Positions 8,378 to 16,901 of a stretch of 64,000 nucleotides of DNA are shown in pieces. The first letter of the stretch is position 1. Each line of letters begins with the position of its first letter. Origin of the DNA: Nafulsella turpanensis ZLM-10 (GTDB taxonomy: Bacteria; Bacteroidota; Bacteroidia; Cytophagales; Cyclobacteriaceae). Where the stretch lies: NCBI RefSeq assembly GCF_000346615.1, contig NZ_ANNU01000010.1:62001-126000 (forward strand), read 5' to 3'. Below the pieces are notes generated by a model, which was not told the DNA's origin, searched no databases, and saw only the letters and a program-made list of their open reading frames with translations. A program made the position numbers and the translations under genes.

Positions 8378-9331
8378 TTACTCAGTTACCTTTACATTTA
8401 TTGAAATATAGGCATCTGACCCAAAACCAGTTCCATCAGCACCCAGGTAAATTTCCTCTACATGAATAAGACCTACTTTGCTGCCTCCCTCTTTTTCAGG
8501 ATCAGTCATAAACGCAAGTACATCACCTTCCTGAAGGTTAGTTAAAACTTCCGGACTAGCTCCAGCTGTTCCGTTCTCAAAAGCTTCTGCTATAAAAGCT
8601 GCAGAATTATTCTCTATAAATTCAGAAGGAGTTACCTCCGTTCTTTTAAGAAGCGTATTATTCATGGCAGTCCAGTTGCCAATATTCTGCATTCCTTCTT
8701 CAGGGTATTCCGATGGAGAAGCGAGTGTTGCTTTGGCATTTGGACCGTAACGGTAACCAAAATCAATCAGGGCAGAAATAGCTTCAGTAGTACTATTCAC
8801 CTCCTGAGTTGAATACGTATCCCCCGTGGTAGAACTAAACCAAACCTCATTCGTCTGATTTTCAGTTGGAGCAGCTAACAAAACTGCATTATAGGGTACT
8901 ACTTCAGGCTCAAGCACATTAACAGTATAGGTGATGGTGCTTTCTTCGCCAGCTTCATCAACCGCGGTAAAGTCAAAAATCACTGCTTCCCCTGCTACTT
9001 CAGCAGTTGGAACATAGACAAACTCATAAGAGAACAATTCAACGATATCATCTCCTCTGCTTACCACAGTATCACGAACAGTCGCTCCATCTCCAACTGT
9101 TCTCTCAACAATAAAGGTATTAAAACCTCCGGGTGCGGTAACATCAATATCAAAGGCTACTTCTTCTCCTACCTCCACGGTGGTTTCGGTTTCTTCACCG
9201 GCAGCTACGCCTGTAATAAGGAGAGAAGGTGCTTCTACAATAGGTTCAACAGGGTCTTCACCACAAGCCATTAGGAGCGATGCAATCATCGTCATACTCA
9301 GGAAGTAGTGCAAAAATCTTTTTGTGTTCAT
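8378..9331 (-). CDS. Hypothetical lipoprotein with Ig-like domain
   Basis: 317 aa. A lipoprotein signal peptide ends in LLMACGED, with Cys about residue 23. A beta-rich, acidic region at about 40-145 has the look of an Ig/PKD-like domain and ends in the TITYTVNVLEPE strand. The remaining part (about 150-317) contains FSSTTGDTYST and a late KVGLIHVEEIYLGADGTG strand. I do not recognise a catalytic family, and it may be a surface lipoprotein. It is followed by a strong terminator and preceded by the thioredoxin-like gene on the same strand. Confidence 0.75.
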   Translation of the reverse strand: MNTKRFLHYFLSMTMIASLLMACGEDPVEPIVEAPSLLITGVAAGEETETTVEVGEEVAFDIDVTAPGGFNTFIVERTVGDGATVRDTVVSRGDDIVELFSYEFVYVPTAEVAGEAVIFDFTAVDEAGEESTITYTVNVLEPEVVPYNAVLLAAPTENQTNEVWFSSTTGDTYSTQEVNSTTEAISALIDFGYRYGPNAKATLASPSEYPEEGMQNIGNWTAMNNTLLKRTEVTPSEFIENNSAAFIAEAFENGTAGASPEVLTNLQEGDVLAFMTDPEKEGGSKVGLIHVEEIYLGADGTGFGSDAYISINVKVTE

Positions 9332-9412
9332 ACTAGACTGTTTAAAAATTTAGGGTTAAAACAATTAAAATGGGAACGCAAATCTAACAGATGAAATTGC
9401 GCTCCCACAAGT

Positions 9413-9736
9413 CTAGTATACCCCTTCTACAGCCAAAAGGTTTGATAATTTTCCGGAAAGTTCACTTTTTGTTAGCTGTCCGGCTTTTTTCCATAAAACC
9501 TTACCTCTGTAGCAATACATAAAGGAGGGCGTGGCCCTAATGCTGTACCGAAGGGCTGCCGCCACATTACGATCAACATTTACCTTGATAATCTGCAACT
9601 TCTCTTCATACTCCTCTGCCAGCTCTTCCAGAACTGGCAGGAAATCCTGGCAATACGTACACCAGGGAGCATAAAACATAACGAGCACCGGTGCTTCGTT
9701 ATTAATTAACATGCTTTGAAATGATTTTCGTGACAT
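9413..9736 (-). CDS. Thioredoxin-family protein
   Basis: 107 aa, a single thioredoxin fold. The active site reads APWCTYCQDF (CxxC with TY between the cysteines, unlike the GP of classical thioredoxin). The cis-proline region is RATPSFMYCYRGK, with an extra Cys nearby. The N terminus has no signal peptide, so it should be cytoplasmic. Thioredoxins reduce disulfides or act as thiol oxidoreductases, and the partner here is unknown. It lies upstream of the lipoprotein gene on the same strand with an 81-bp gap and is divergent from the dipeptidyl peptidase gene. Confidence 0.9.
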   Translation of the reverse strand: MSRKSFQSMLINNEAPVLVMFYAPWCTYCQDFLPVLEELAEEYEEKLQIIKVNVDRNVAAALRYSIRATPSFMYCYRGKVLWKKAGQLTKSELSGKLSNLLAVEGVY

Positions 9737-9790
9737 ACACCCAAAAAATTAAACAAATAAAAATTTTACAAAAAGTTTAACGCCGATCGT

Positions 9791-9798
9791 TATATTTG
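9791..9798 (+). promoter_or_regulatory. -7 box (TATATTTG) of the dipeptidyl peptidase gene
   Basis: TATATTTG fits the TAnnTTTG consensus and is 34 bases before the ATG at 9833. Confidence 0.5.
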
Positions 9799-9832
9799 AG
9801 TTCATGTGAACTTTCAAACATAAAAAAATAAC

Positions 9833-12052
9833 ATGCGAAAAAATCATCACCCCTTTAAATGGCTGACTTTAATATACTTAATTTTATTTTCTAATGCCAC
9901 TTTTGGACAGGAAAAAAGGACTCCGACGCTCGACGACCTATTTAAAGACCGTACCTTTCAGGTAAATTCAGTTTATGGAATTAACTGGATGCGCGACGGC
10001 CAGTATTACACCTCCCTTGTCCCGGACCAGAACTCAAACTCATTTAATATTATTAAGTTTGACATCACTACCGGAAATCCTGTAGAAACTTTAGTAGAAG
10101 GAAGCAAACTGATACCGGAAGGCCAGACAGAGCCTATTCGTTTTACTGACTACAGTCTTAGTGCCGATGAAAATAAGGTGCTGCTGGTGACCGACGAGGA
10201 GGCTATTTACCGTCGTTCTTCCAAGGCCAACTTTTATGTGTACGACATGCAGGAAGAGTCTCTTAAAGCCCTTAACGAAGGCGGCAAGGTATCCTACGCC
10301 ACCCTTTCGCCCGATGGCAGCAAAGTAGCCTATGTCCGCGACAACAACCTCTACTACAAGGAGCTCGACGATATGGAAGAGGTAGCGGTAACGACCGATG
10401 GCGAGTTCAACAAGATTATTTATGGTAGCGCCGACTGGGTGTATGAAGAAGAATTTTCTTTTGCCAAAGCCTTTTTCTGGTCGCCCGACAGCGAAAAACT
10501 GGCATTTTATAAGTTCGACGAAAGCGAGGTTAAAGAATACAATATGCAGCAGTGGGGCGAACTGTACCCACAGGACTATAAATTCAAATATCCAAAGGCC
10601 GGCGAAAAAAATTCAGTGGTAGAAGTTATGGTATATGATATACCGGACGAAGAAATGGTTACCATGGATATAGGCGAGGAAACCGATATTTATATCCCCC
10701 GCATCTACTGGACTAATGACGATGACCTGCTGTCCATCATCCGGATGAACCGCCTCCAGAACAAGCTCGAAATTTTACATGCCAATATCGACACAGGCGA
10801 AACCGAAGTAGTGCTTACCGAAGAGAGCGACACGTATGTAGACATCAATTATAATGACAACCTTACCTACCTGGAAGATAATGATGGGTTTATTCGCACC
10901 AGTGAGCAGGATGGCTACAAACATGTATATTTATATGAAATGGATGGCGACCTGGTGCGCCAGATTACCAATGGCAATTATGATGTAGAAGAACTCATCG
11001 GCTACGACGAAGATCGCGAGCTGGTATACTACATCTCCACCGAAGATTCTCCACTGGAGCGCCACCTGTACCGCATTAATGTAAAAGGAAAGAAGAAGGA
11101 AAGACTGAGTGAGAAAGACGGGGTAAATGATATAAATATGAATCCCGACTTCACCTATTATATACAGTACCACTCTTCTGCTACAGAACCTTTAACTGTT
11201 ACCCTTCATAAGGCGCCCAGCGGGGAGCTGGTTAAAGTACTGGAAGATAATTCAGAGCTTCGCGAAACGCTTGAGAATGTAAACCTCAACACCAAAGAAT
11301 TTTTTACCATTCCTGTGGCAGACAGCATTCGCCTGAATGCTTATATGATTAAGCCAGCCGATTTCGACCCCACCAAGGAATATCCTGTACTCATGTACGT
11401 ATATGGCGGCCCGGGCTCACAAACTGTACTAAACAACTTTAGCGGCGCCCGCGAATTCTGGCACAGCTACCTTGCCGACCAGGGGTACCTTGTAGTATCG
11501 GTCGATAACCGGGGTACCGGTGCCCGCGGCAAGGAGTTTAAGCACCTTACTTACGGACAGTTAGGCAAATACGAAGTAGCCGACCAGATTGCCGCTGCCA
11601 AATACCTGGCCAGCCAGCCCTATGTCGACGAGGATCGCATCGGTATCTGGGGCTGGAGCTACGGTGGTTACATGACATCACTGGCCATGTTCCTGGGGAG
11701 CGACATATTCGATACAGGCATTGCCGTTGCGCCTGTTACCAACTGGCGCTTCTACGACACCATTTATACTGAGCGTTACCTCAAAACCCCACAGGAGAAT
11801 GCCTCCGGCTACGACGACTATTCTCCTATTACCCATGCTGATAAGCTGGAAGGAGCCTACCTGCTCATCCATGGCACAGGCGACGACAATGTGCATTTCC
11901 AGAATGCCGTAGAGCTACAGGATGCCCTTATTGCTGAAGGAAAGCAGTTCGAGTCCTTTTATTACCCGAACCGTAACCATGGCATTTATGGAGGCAATAC
12001 CCGCCTGCACCTCTTTACCATGATGACGGACTTTATCCTGGAGAACTTATAA
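9833..12052 (+). CDS. Dipeptidyl peptidase IV-type serine peptidase (S9B)
   Basis: 739 aa with a signal peptide (cleavage expected after TFGQ), so it is exported to the periplasm. The N-terminal half is the DPPIV beta-propeller, with VYEEEFSFAKAFFWSPD carrying the Glu pair that grips the substrate N terminus. The C-terminal alpha/beta hydrolase has YVYGGPGSQ, the nucleophile in GWSYGGYM (Ser609), the Asp in GTGDDNVHF and the His in NRNHGIYGG. The family releases Xaa-Pro dipeptides from peptides. It is monocistronic and followed by a terminator. Confidence 0.95.
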   Translation: MRKNHHPFKWLTLIYLILFSNATFGQEKRTPTLDDLFKDRTFQVNSVYGINWMRDGQYYTSLVPDQNSNSFNIIKFDITTGNPVETLVEGSKLIPEGQTEPIRFTDYSLSADENKVLLVTDEEAIYRRSSKANFYVYDMQEESLKALNEGGKVSYATLSPDGSKVAYVRDNNLYYKELDDMEEVAVTTDGEFNKIIYGSADWVYEEEFSFAKAFFWSPDSEKLAFYKFDESEVKEYNMQQWGELYPQDYKFKYPKAGEKNSVVEVMVYDIPDEEMVTMDIGEETDIYIPRIYWTNDDDLLSIIRMNRLQNKLEILHANIDTGETEVVLTEESDTYVDINYNDNLTYLEDNDGFIRTSEQDGYKHVYLYEMDGDLVRQITNGNYDVEELIGYDEDRELVYYISTEDSPLERHLYRINVKGKKKERLSEKDGVNDINMNPDFTYYIQYHSSATEPLTVTLHKAPSGELVKVLEDNSELRETLENVNLNTKEFFTIPVADSIRLNAYMIKPADFDPTKEYPVLMYVYGGPGSQTVLNNFSGAREFWHSYLADQGYLVVSVDNRGTGARGKEFKHLTYGQLGKYEVADQIAAAKYLASQPYVDEDRIGIWGWSYGGYMTSLAMFLGSDIFDTGIAVAPVTNWRFYDTIYTERYLKTPQENASGYDDYSPITHADKLEGAYLLIHGTGDDNVHFQNAVELQDALIAEGKQFESFYYPNRNHGIYGGNTRLHLFTMMTDFILENL

Positions 12053-12539
12053 CAGCAGGTCTTCCTTCCTGAGCAGGAAAAGAGTCTCTGTTCATTTATT
12101 ACCTTAAATAGTAAGAGGTCGGCTTTAAAGTCCGGCCTCTTTTTTTTGTCCTCCCCCCCCGGCAGCTCCGTCTGTTTCTTTTACCTGAGCAGCAGAAAGG
12201 ATGCCGCCCAGTATTACCAGCTTCCGCAAAGCTGCAGCTATAAGGTCTTTTTGCCACTAATCTACCTTTATAACCTGGCGCAATACAAACGGCTAAAAAC
12301 AACAAAAGACCATAAATCGCACTAAACGAGCATAATCTTACATTAAACCCGCTGCTCCATTTTACACTATTATAGCATTCCTCAAAAAAAATGATTAATT
12401 TTTTTTACTCTTAGAGGTTACTTTTTCTGCATAACAGGTATATACCTATGAAATATTACCTAAGTAACCTTTACCAGGTATTTCAAACAAAAAACCTCAC
12501 TACTATTGACCAACTTTTACAATATAAAATTTTAAGATT
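12053..12539. other. Intergenic region after the dipeptidyl peptidase gene
   Basis: Holds a terminator near 12113-12147. The rest is AT-rich sequence with no convincing ORF on either strand. It probably contains the promoter of the gene at 12540, but no clean TAnnTTTG box was seen. Confidence 0.45.
12113..12147 (+). terminator. Intrinsic terminator
   Basis: The stem AAGAGGTCGG pairs with CCGGCCTCTT (one G-T wobble) around an eight-base loop and ends in a run of T. It lies 60 bases after the dipeptidyl peptidase stop. Confidence 0.85.
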
Positions 12540-13310
12540 ATGGAAGGATTTAACGAAATGCTGCAAAGCTGGAATTACGCCGGCCAGATAGCAGCCTTTG
12601 CTATCGCTGGTGTTGGATTGGCCATCCTTTTGTTCCATGTACTAAAACTTGTTACCGTAGGGGACAAGAAGGACAAGTACGACTACATCAATCGCCATGA
12701 GATCGATTCCCTCTGGTATGCTACCATTGCCTTTATCACTGCCGTAGCTGTTTACGTAAACACCATCACCATCACAGAACCTGAACCGGTCTGGATTTTT
12801 GTTCGGCTGTTTGTGTCTGTAATGGTAGGCCTTATATTAGGAGTTATTGCCCAGAACGTTCTTCGTTTTTACTACCCATTCTACATCGAAAAAAGGCTTA
12901 AAAAGCTTCGCTTCTCCCCGAGAGTAAATCCTAATAACGGTAACCTCATGAAGCTCCTGACTGAAGAAGAAGAAGATGTACACCTCGACGATGGGATGCA
13001 GGCCGAAGAAAACCTCCACTCTGTGGACTACGATGTATGGATAGACGTAGCAACCGGCTATACTAAAATTGAAAAATACAGCGGCCACCTGCACGCCCTG
13101 CAGTGTCCCGACTGTAATTACCAAACTTTTAAAGTTAAAAAGGAAGAGCTTATTGCAGCTCCTACCAGCACCTCCGAAGGAGAACTGGTTAAGTTTTACA
13201 GCTGTTCCTATTGCGGACATAAGGCCAAGAAGCCATTTAAAGTAGCTCCGCTGGAAAAAGAAATGAGCAAGCCGCTTGCCCCTTCCCAAACCACAATGGC
13301 AGGCGTTTAA
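12540..13310 (+). CDS. Unknown membrane protein with C-terminal zinc ribbon
   Basis: 256 aa and not a family I can name. Three hydrophobic segments lie at about residues 13-38, 56-76 and 86-108. A cytoplasmic part follows, with a short acidic patch (EEEEDVHLDD). A DVWIDVATGYTKIEKY segment then leads into a two-knuckle zinc ribbon, CPDC at about 187-190 and CSYC about 35 residues later, followed by a basic KAKKPFK. The design suggests a membrane-anchored nucleic-acid- or protein-binding module. It is flanked by terminators on both sides and so is an independent transcription unit. Confidence 0.8.
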   Translation: MEGFNEMLQSWNYAGQIAAFAIAGVGLAILLFHVLKLVTVGDKKDKYDYINRHEIDSLWYATIAFITAVAVYVNTITITEPEPVWIFVRLFVSVMVGLILGVIAQNVLRFYYPFYIEKRLKKLRFSPRVNPNNGNLMKLLTEEEEDVHLDDGMQAEENLHSVDYDVWIDVATGYTKIEKYSGHLHALQCPDCNYQTFKVKKEELIAAPTSTSEGELVKFYSCSYCGHKAKKPFKVAPLEKEMSKPLAPSQTTMAGV

Positions 13311-13340
13311 GCGCTCCCTCTTTTCCTCATCTCTGATAAC

Positions 13341-13399
13341 AGAGGCTGTTTCTAAAGCACTTCATCCCTCCTTTCTTCGCTTTGGAAACAGCCTCTTTT
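13341..13399 (+). terminator. Intrinsic terminator with long stem
   Basis: AGAGGCTGTTTC pairs with GAAACAGCCTCT, and the stem continues inward through TAAAGC/GCTTTG. A TTTT tail follows. It lies 30 bases after the stop of the zinc-ribbon membrane protein. Confidence 0.85.
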
Positions 13400-13611
13400 C
13401 ATTTTTAAAAGTCTGTACCTTTCCATAAAGCTCAGAATCTTCTTTCAGATTTCTTTTAACACCCTTTGAAGCTGCTTTCGCTACCATAGACATAGAATGT
13501 GATATGCCACCTTTTCAGCTTTCAACCTCAATACTTCCTTCTGTGATATTTTAATGCTGACTCTGAATATCAGAAAAATAAATCAGAGACCTGCAGGAGA
13601 GGAATATTTTC
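13400..13611. other. Intergenic tail before the convergent dipeptidase gene
   Basis: Together with the terminator this makes a gene-free stretch of about 300 bp between convergent genes. No ORF, repeat or further hairpin stands out. Confidence 0.4.
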
Positions 13612-14640
13612 CTACTCCCACAAACGTATCATAAAAGACTGGGCATTTTCATAGGATATTTTCCGAAGCTGCTCCTCGTCCATTCCTTCAGCTCCCAGAC
13701 GTTCTAATATTCCGGCATATTTAGTGGCATTTTCGTGTTCCTGGAAATAGAAAGGAATCCGGCTTTTATCCGGATGATCTTTCGTGTAAAAGAAGTCTGC
13801 CCCAAAGCATAACACATCACCTGCTCCTTTTTCAATTCCATAGCGAATATGCTCCTCCAGGGCCTCCGGGCGTTCATTATTTACATATGCCCGCAGGAAG
13901 TTCATACCAATCAGGCCTTTGCGTGCAATAATCTCCTGCACAAACTCATCGGGCAGATTTCGTTTATGCTCCATTACAGATCTAAAATTAGAGTGACTGG
14001 CAATAATCGGCACTTCAAGCCCATGTTTGGCTGTATAGTTAAAGATGCCTTCTGCCAGCGCATCGCTGGTATGAGAAAGATCGATGGCGATTTTTCTTCC
14101 ATCAAGGTACTCAAGCAAAGCTTCACCATCGGGTTTTAAGCCAGCCTCACTAAAATTACCTCCGCCAAAACGGTTCTCTGTATGATGGGTAATGCCTATG
14201 TAAAGAATAGGACCGGTAGTATTGATGATCTCCTCAAGCTTTTCAAAACCCTTCTCCAGGGGCTCGTCCTCCTCGCAAAAGCCCGCTGCATTTTCAATGG
14301 CAGCCACCATGCCCACTTTTTCGCTGTGGACTAATCCCTGCACGCTCTGCGCATCCGAAACAGGCACTAAATAATCGGCATAATCACTCAACAGGTTTTT
14401 ATACACCTGAGCCTGGGCTCTTGCGCCCTCCGTACTCCCTTTCCGCACATCAGAATATATGGCCATTACCTGTAACTGCACTCCGCCATTCTGCAGGTAA
14501 AAAAGCGAAGCACCAATATCATTTACACCTGCCGGATCTGCTCCGGGCGCACTTTGCAGGTAGGATAGTAAATCGCAGTGGAGGTCAAATACAGGAAATT
14601 TTTTAGTAGATCTCATAAACAGTAATTTTAAATTATTCAA
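13612..14640 (-). CDS. Membrane dipeptidase (peptidase family M19)
   Basis: 342 aa. M19 metal ligands are visible in order: FDLHCDLLSYL at the N terminus, the Glu in VAAIENAAGF, IGITHHTENRFGGG, the IDLSHTSD motif and PIIASHSNFRSV. The FGADFFYTKDH region precedes the C terminus. The family hydrolyses dipeptides with a di-zinc centre. No signal peptide is seen, so this copy is probably cytoplasmic. ATG at 14640 gives eight extra residues. ATG at 14616 (MRSTKKF) is equally plausible. It is divergent from the kynurenine operon across an intergenic region with notable inverted repeats. Confidence 0.92.
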   Translation of the reverse strand: MNNLKLLFMRSTKKFPVFDLHCDLLSYLQSAPGADPAGVNDIGASLFYLQNGGVQLQVMAIYSDVRKGSTEGARAQAQVYKNLLSDYADYLVPVSDAQSVQGLVHSEKVGMVAAIENAAGFCEEDEPLEKGFEKLEEIINTTGPILYIGITHHTENRFGGGNFSEAGLKPDGEALLEYLDGRKIAIDLSHTSDALAEGIFNYTAKHGLEVPIIASHSNFRSVMEHKRNLPDEFVQEIIARKGLIGMNFLRAYVNNERPEALEEHIRYGIEKGAGDVLCFGADFFYTKDHPDKSRIPFYFQEHENATKYAGILERLGAEGMDEEQLRKISYENAQSFMIRLWE

Positions 14641-14943
14641 ATAAACAACCAGGCCAAAATTTAGCAGCCCCGCACAGTTTTATTGGCAAAACAAGCGCAC
14701 ACTTGTAGTTGCAGCCCAATTTACTAAACAAAGCTGATATACAAACTATTGGTTTGAGAAGCACTACAGGCTAATTTTCCGTATTGATGATTTAATTTGT
14801 AAATTGGGCCTCGTAAAGGCACACCGGAATGTAAGAGGACAGGAAAGACAGACATTACAGATGATAAAGGATATAGCTGGCGCTTTCTTCAGCTTTACAT
14901 TTCAGCCGCTAAACACGCATAATGAACCAGGAAAACGAATTTT
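14641..14943. promoter_or_regulatory. Divergent promoter region between the M19 dipeptidase and the kynurenine operon
   Basis: 303 bp without ORFs. It contains a perfect 11-bp inverted repeat (GCCCAATTTAC at 14714-14724 and GTAAATTGGGC at 14799-14809). Between its arms lies a smaller dyad, CAAAC-N5-GTTTG at 14742-14756. The arrangement is consistent with regulator binding sites or a large hairpin, and the regulator is unknown. Confidence 0.5.
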
Positions 14944-15468
14944 ATGCCAATTCAACGACCTTTTAACTTTAAGAACTGGATAGAGGAGCATCGCCACCTG
15001 TTAAAGCCTCCGGTGGGCAACCAGCAGGTGTACAAAGGCAATGATGATTTTATCGTGATGGTGGTGGGTGGCCCCAATGCGCGTAAAGACTATCATTATA
15101 ATGCTACTGAGGAGTTTTACTACCAGCTGGAAGGAGATATCGTTCTGAAGATTATTGAAGATGGGAAGCCGGTAGATATCTCCATCAAGCAAGGTGATAT
15201 TTTTCTACTGCCTGGTGGGGTGCCCCATTCGCCACAACGGCCGGCAAATTCGGTAGGGCTTGTCATGGAACGCTATCGCGAAGAAGGGCAGGAAGATGGC
15301 TTTATGTGGTTCTGCGAAAACTGCGGAAATAAGCTGTACGAAGAATATGCCTATGTCACTGATATCGTTAGCCAGCTACCTCCCATTATGGAGCATTTCT
15401 GGGATAGCAAAGAAAACCGCAGCTGCAGCAACTGTGGCCACTATATGGAAAAACCTGAAAGTAAATAA
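14944..15468 (+). CDS. nbaC: 3-hydroxyanthranilate 3,4-dioxygenase
   Basis: 174 aa, typical for the bacterial enzyme. The cupin core shows the metal ligands in KDYHYNATEEFYYQLEGD (His and Glu) and GGVPHSPQRP (His). The C-terminal rubredoxin-like iron site is intact as CENCGNKLY and CSNCGHYM. The enzyme opens 3-hydroxyanthranilate to aminocarboxymuconate semialdehyde, a precursor of quinolinate, and needs Fe(II) and O2. It is the first gene of a three-gene kynurenine-pathway operon with kynU and kmo. The gap to kynU is 111 bp. Confidence 0.96.
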   Translation: MPIQRPFNFKNWIEEHRHLLKPPVGNQQVYKGNDDFIVMVVGGPNARKDYHYNATEEFYYQLEGDIVLKIIEDGKPVDISIKQGDIFLLPGGVPHSPQRPANSVGLVMERYREEGQEDGFMWFCENCGNKLYEEYAYVTDIVSQLPPIMEHFWDSKENRSCSNCGHYMEKPESK

Positions 15469-15579
15469 ATACACAACCTCTTTTTAAGCATAAATTCACC
15501 TGCTTGCGCAATTGAAGCCTACCACAACAAGTATGGTGCTAAAAAAATTCTGCTAAACCCTGACTGCAGGAGCTAAAAC

Positions 15580-16866
15580 ATGATAAATCAGTACCAGTCT
15601 AATCAAGCATATGCACGGGAACAGGATGCCCGGGACCCGCTCAGACAATTCCGCGAACAGTTTATAATCCCTCCGGCTAAGTCCGGTGGAGAGGCTATTT
15701 ATTTTTGTGGCAATTCACTGGGCCTCCAGCCAAAAAACACCCGCAGCTACCTTGACAGAGAACTGGAAAAATGGGCCACTTATGCAGTAGATGGCCATTT
15801 CCATGCTCCTGAGCCCTGGTTACATTACCACAGACTGTTAAAAGAACCTCTGGCACGCATTGTAGGGGCTAAGCCCGAAGAGGTGGTGGTGATGAATAAC
15901 CTCAGCTCCAACCTTCATTTCTTAATGGTAAGCTTTTACCAGCCTACCACTAAAAGATATAAGGTATTAATGGAGGGCGGTGCTTTCCCCTCCGACCAGT
16001 ATGCTGTCGAATCGCAGGTAAAGTTCAGGGGGTATACGCCCGAAGAGGCCATTGTAGAGGTATTTCCCCGCGAAGGGGAGCAAACTCTGCGCACGGAGGA
16101 TATACTGGCGGCCATTGAGCAGCACCAGGACGAGCTGGCCCTTGTGCTTTTTGCCGGCCTGCAGTACTACACCGGACAGGTTTTCGACATGGCAGCAATC
16201 ACCAAAGCAGGGCAGGCTGCCGGAGCGAAAGTAGGTTTTGACCTGGCCCATGCAGCCGGCAACGTGCCCCTGCAGCTCCACGACTGGGGAGTAGACTTTG
16301 CCGCCTGGTGTAGCTACAAATATTTGAACAGCGGCCCCGGCAGCAATAGCGGTATTTTTGTACATGAGCGCTATGCCAATCAGGCAGAGCTTCCGCGTTT
16401 TGCCGGCTGGTGGGGGCATGATGAAAAAGAACGCTTCCTGATGCAGAAAGGCTTTAAACCCATGTATGGAGCAGATGGGTGGCAACTCAGCAACGGCAAT
16501 ATACTACCGCTGGCAGCACAGCGCGCTTCCCTCGAAATATTTGAGCAGGCAGGCATGGATAATTTACGGCAAAAAAGCATTCAGTTAACCGGCTATCTGG
16601 AGTACCTGATACGCGAAGAGGTAAGCAGCAAAGCCAACCGCCTCCAGATTATTACCCCATCGCAACCCGAAGAGCGGGGTTGTCAGCTATCGCTCTTCGT
16701 GGAAAAGAACGGAAAGCAGCTCTTCGAGCAAATCAGCCAGGCCGGAGTAGTGGGCGACTGGCGCGAACCAAACGTTATTCGTGTTGCGCCTACTCCGCTG
16801 TACAATACCTTCACCGATGTTTTTCAGTTTGCCCAGCTTCTGAAAAAGGCCATTAAAGAGCAGTAG
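15580..16866 (+). CDS. kynU: Kynureninase
   Basis: 428 aa, full length. It is a PLP-dependent fold-type I enzyme that cleaves 3-hydroxykynurenine (or kynurenine) to 3-hydroxyanthranilate (or anthranilate) and alanine. The N terminus has IYFCGNSLGLQP. The PLP-phosphate and stacking region is VVMNNLSSNLHFLM. The PLP aspartate lies in GFDLAHAAGNVPL, and the Schiff-base lysine is in WCSYKYLNSGPGS. The late region carries RVAPTPLYNTFTDV. It sits between nbaC and kmo and supplies the nbaC substrate. Confidence 0.97.
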   Translation: MINQYQSNQAYAREQDARDPLRQFREQFIIPPAKSGGEAIYFCGNSLGLQPKNTRSYLDRELEKWATYAVDGHFHAPEPWLHYHRLLKEPLARIVGAKPEEVVVMNNLSSNLHFLMVSFYQPTTKRYKVLMEGGAFPSDQYAVESQVKFRGYTPEEAIVEVFPREGEQTLRTEDILAAIEQHQDELALVLFAGLQYYTGQVFDMAAITKAGQAAGAKVGFDLAHAAGNVPLQLHDWGVDFAAWCSYKYLNSGPGSNSGIFVHERYANQAELPRFAGWWGHDEKERFLMQKGFKPMYGADGWQLSNGNILPLAAQRASLEIFEQAGMDNLRQKSIQLTGYLEYLIREEVSSKANRLQIITPSQPEERGCQLSLFVEKNGKQLFEQISQAGVVGDWREPNVIRVAPTPLYNTFTDVFQFAQLLKKAIKEQ

Positions 16867-16901
16867 CATATATTAAAAGCCCTGCTGAGGGCCTTCAATT
16901 C

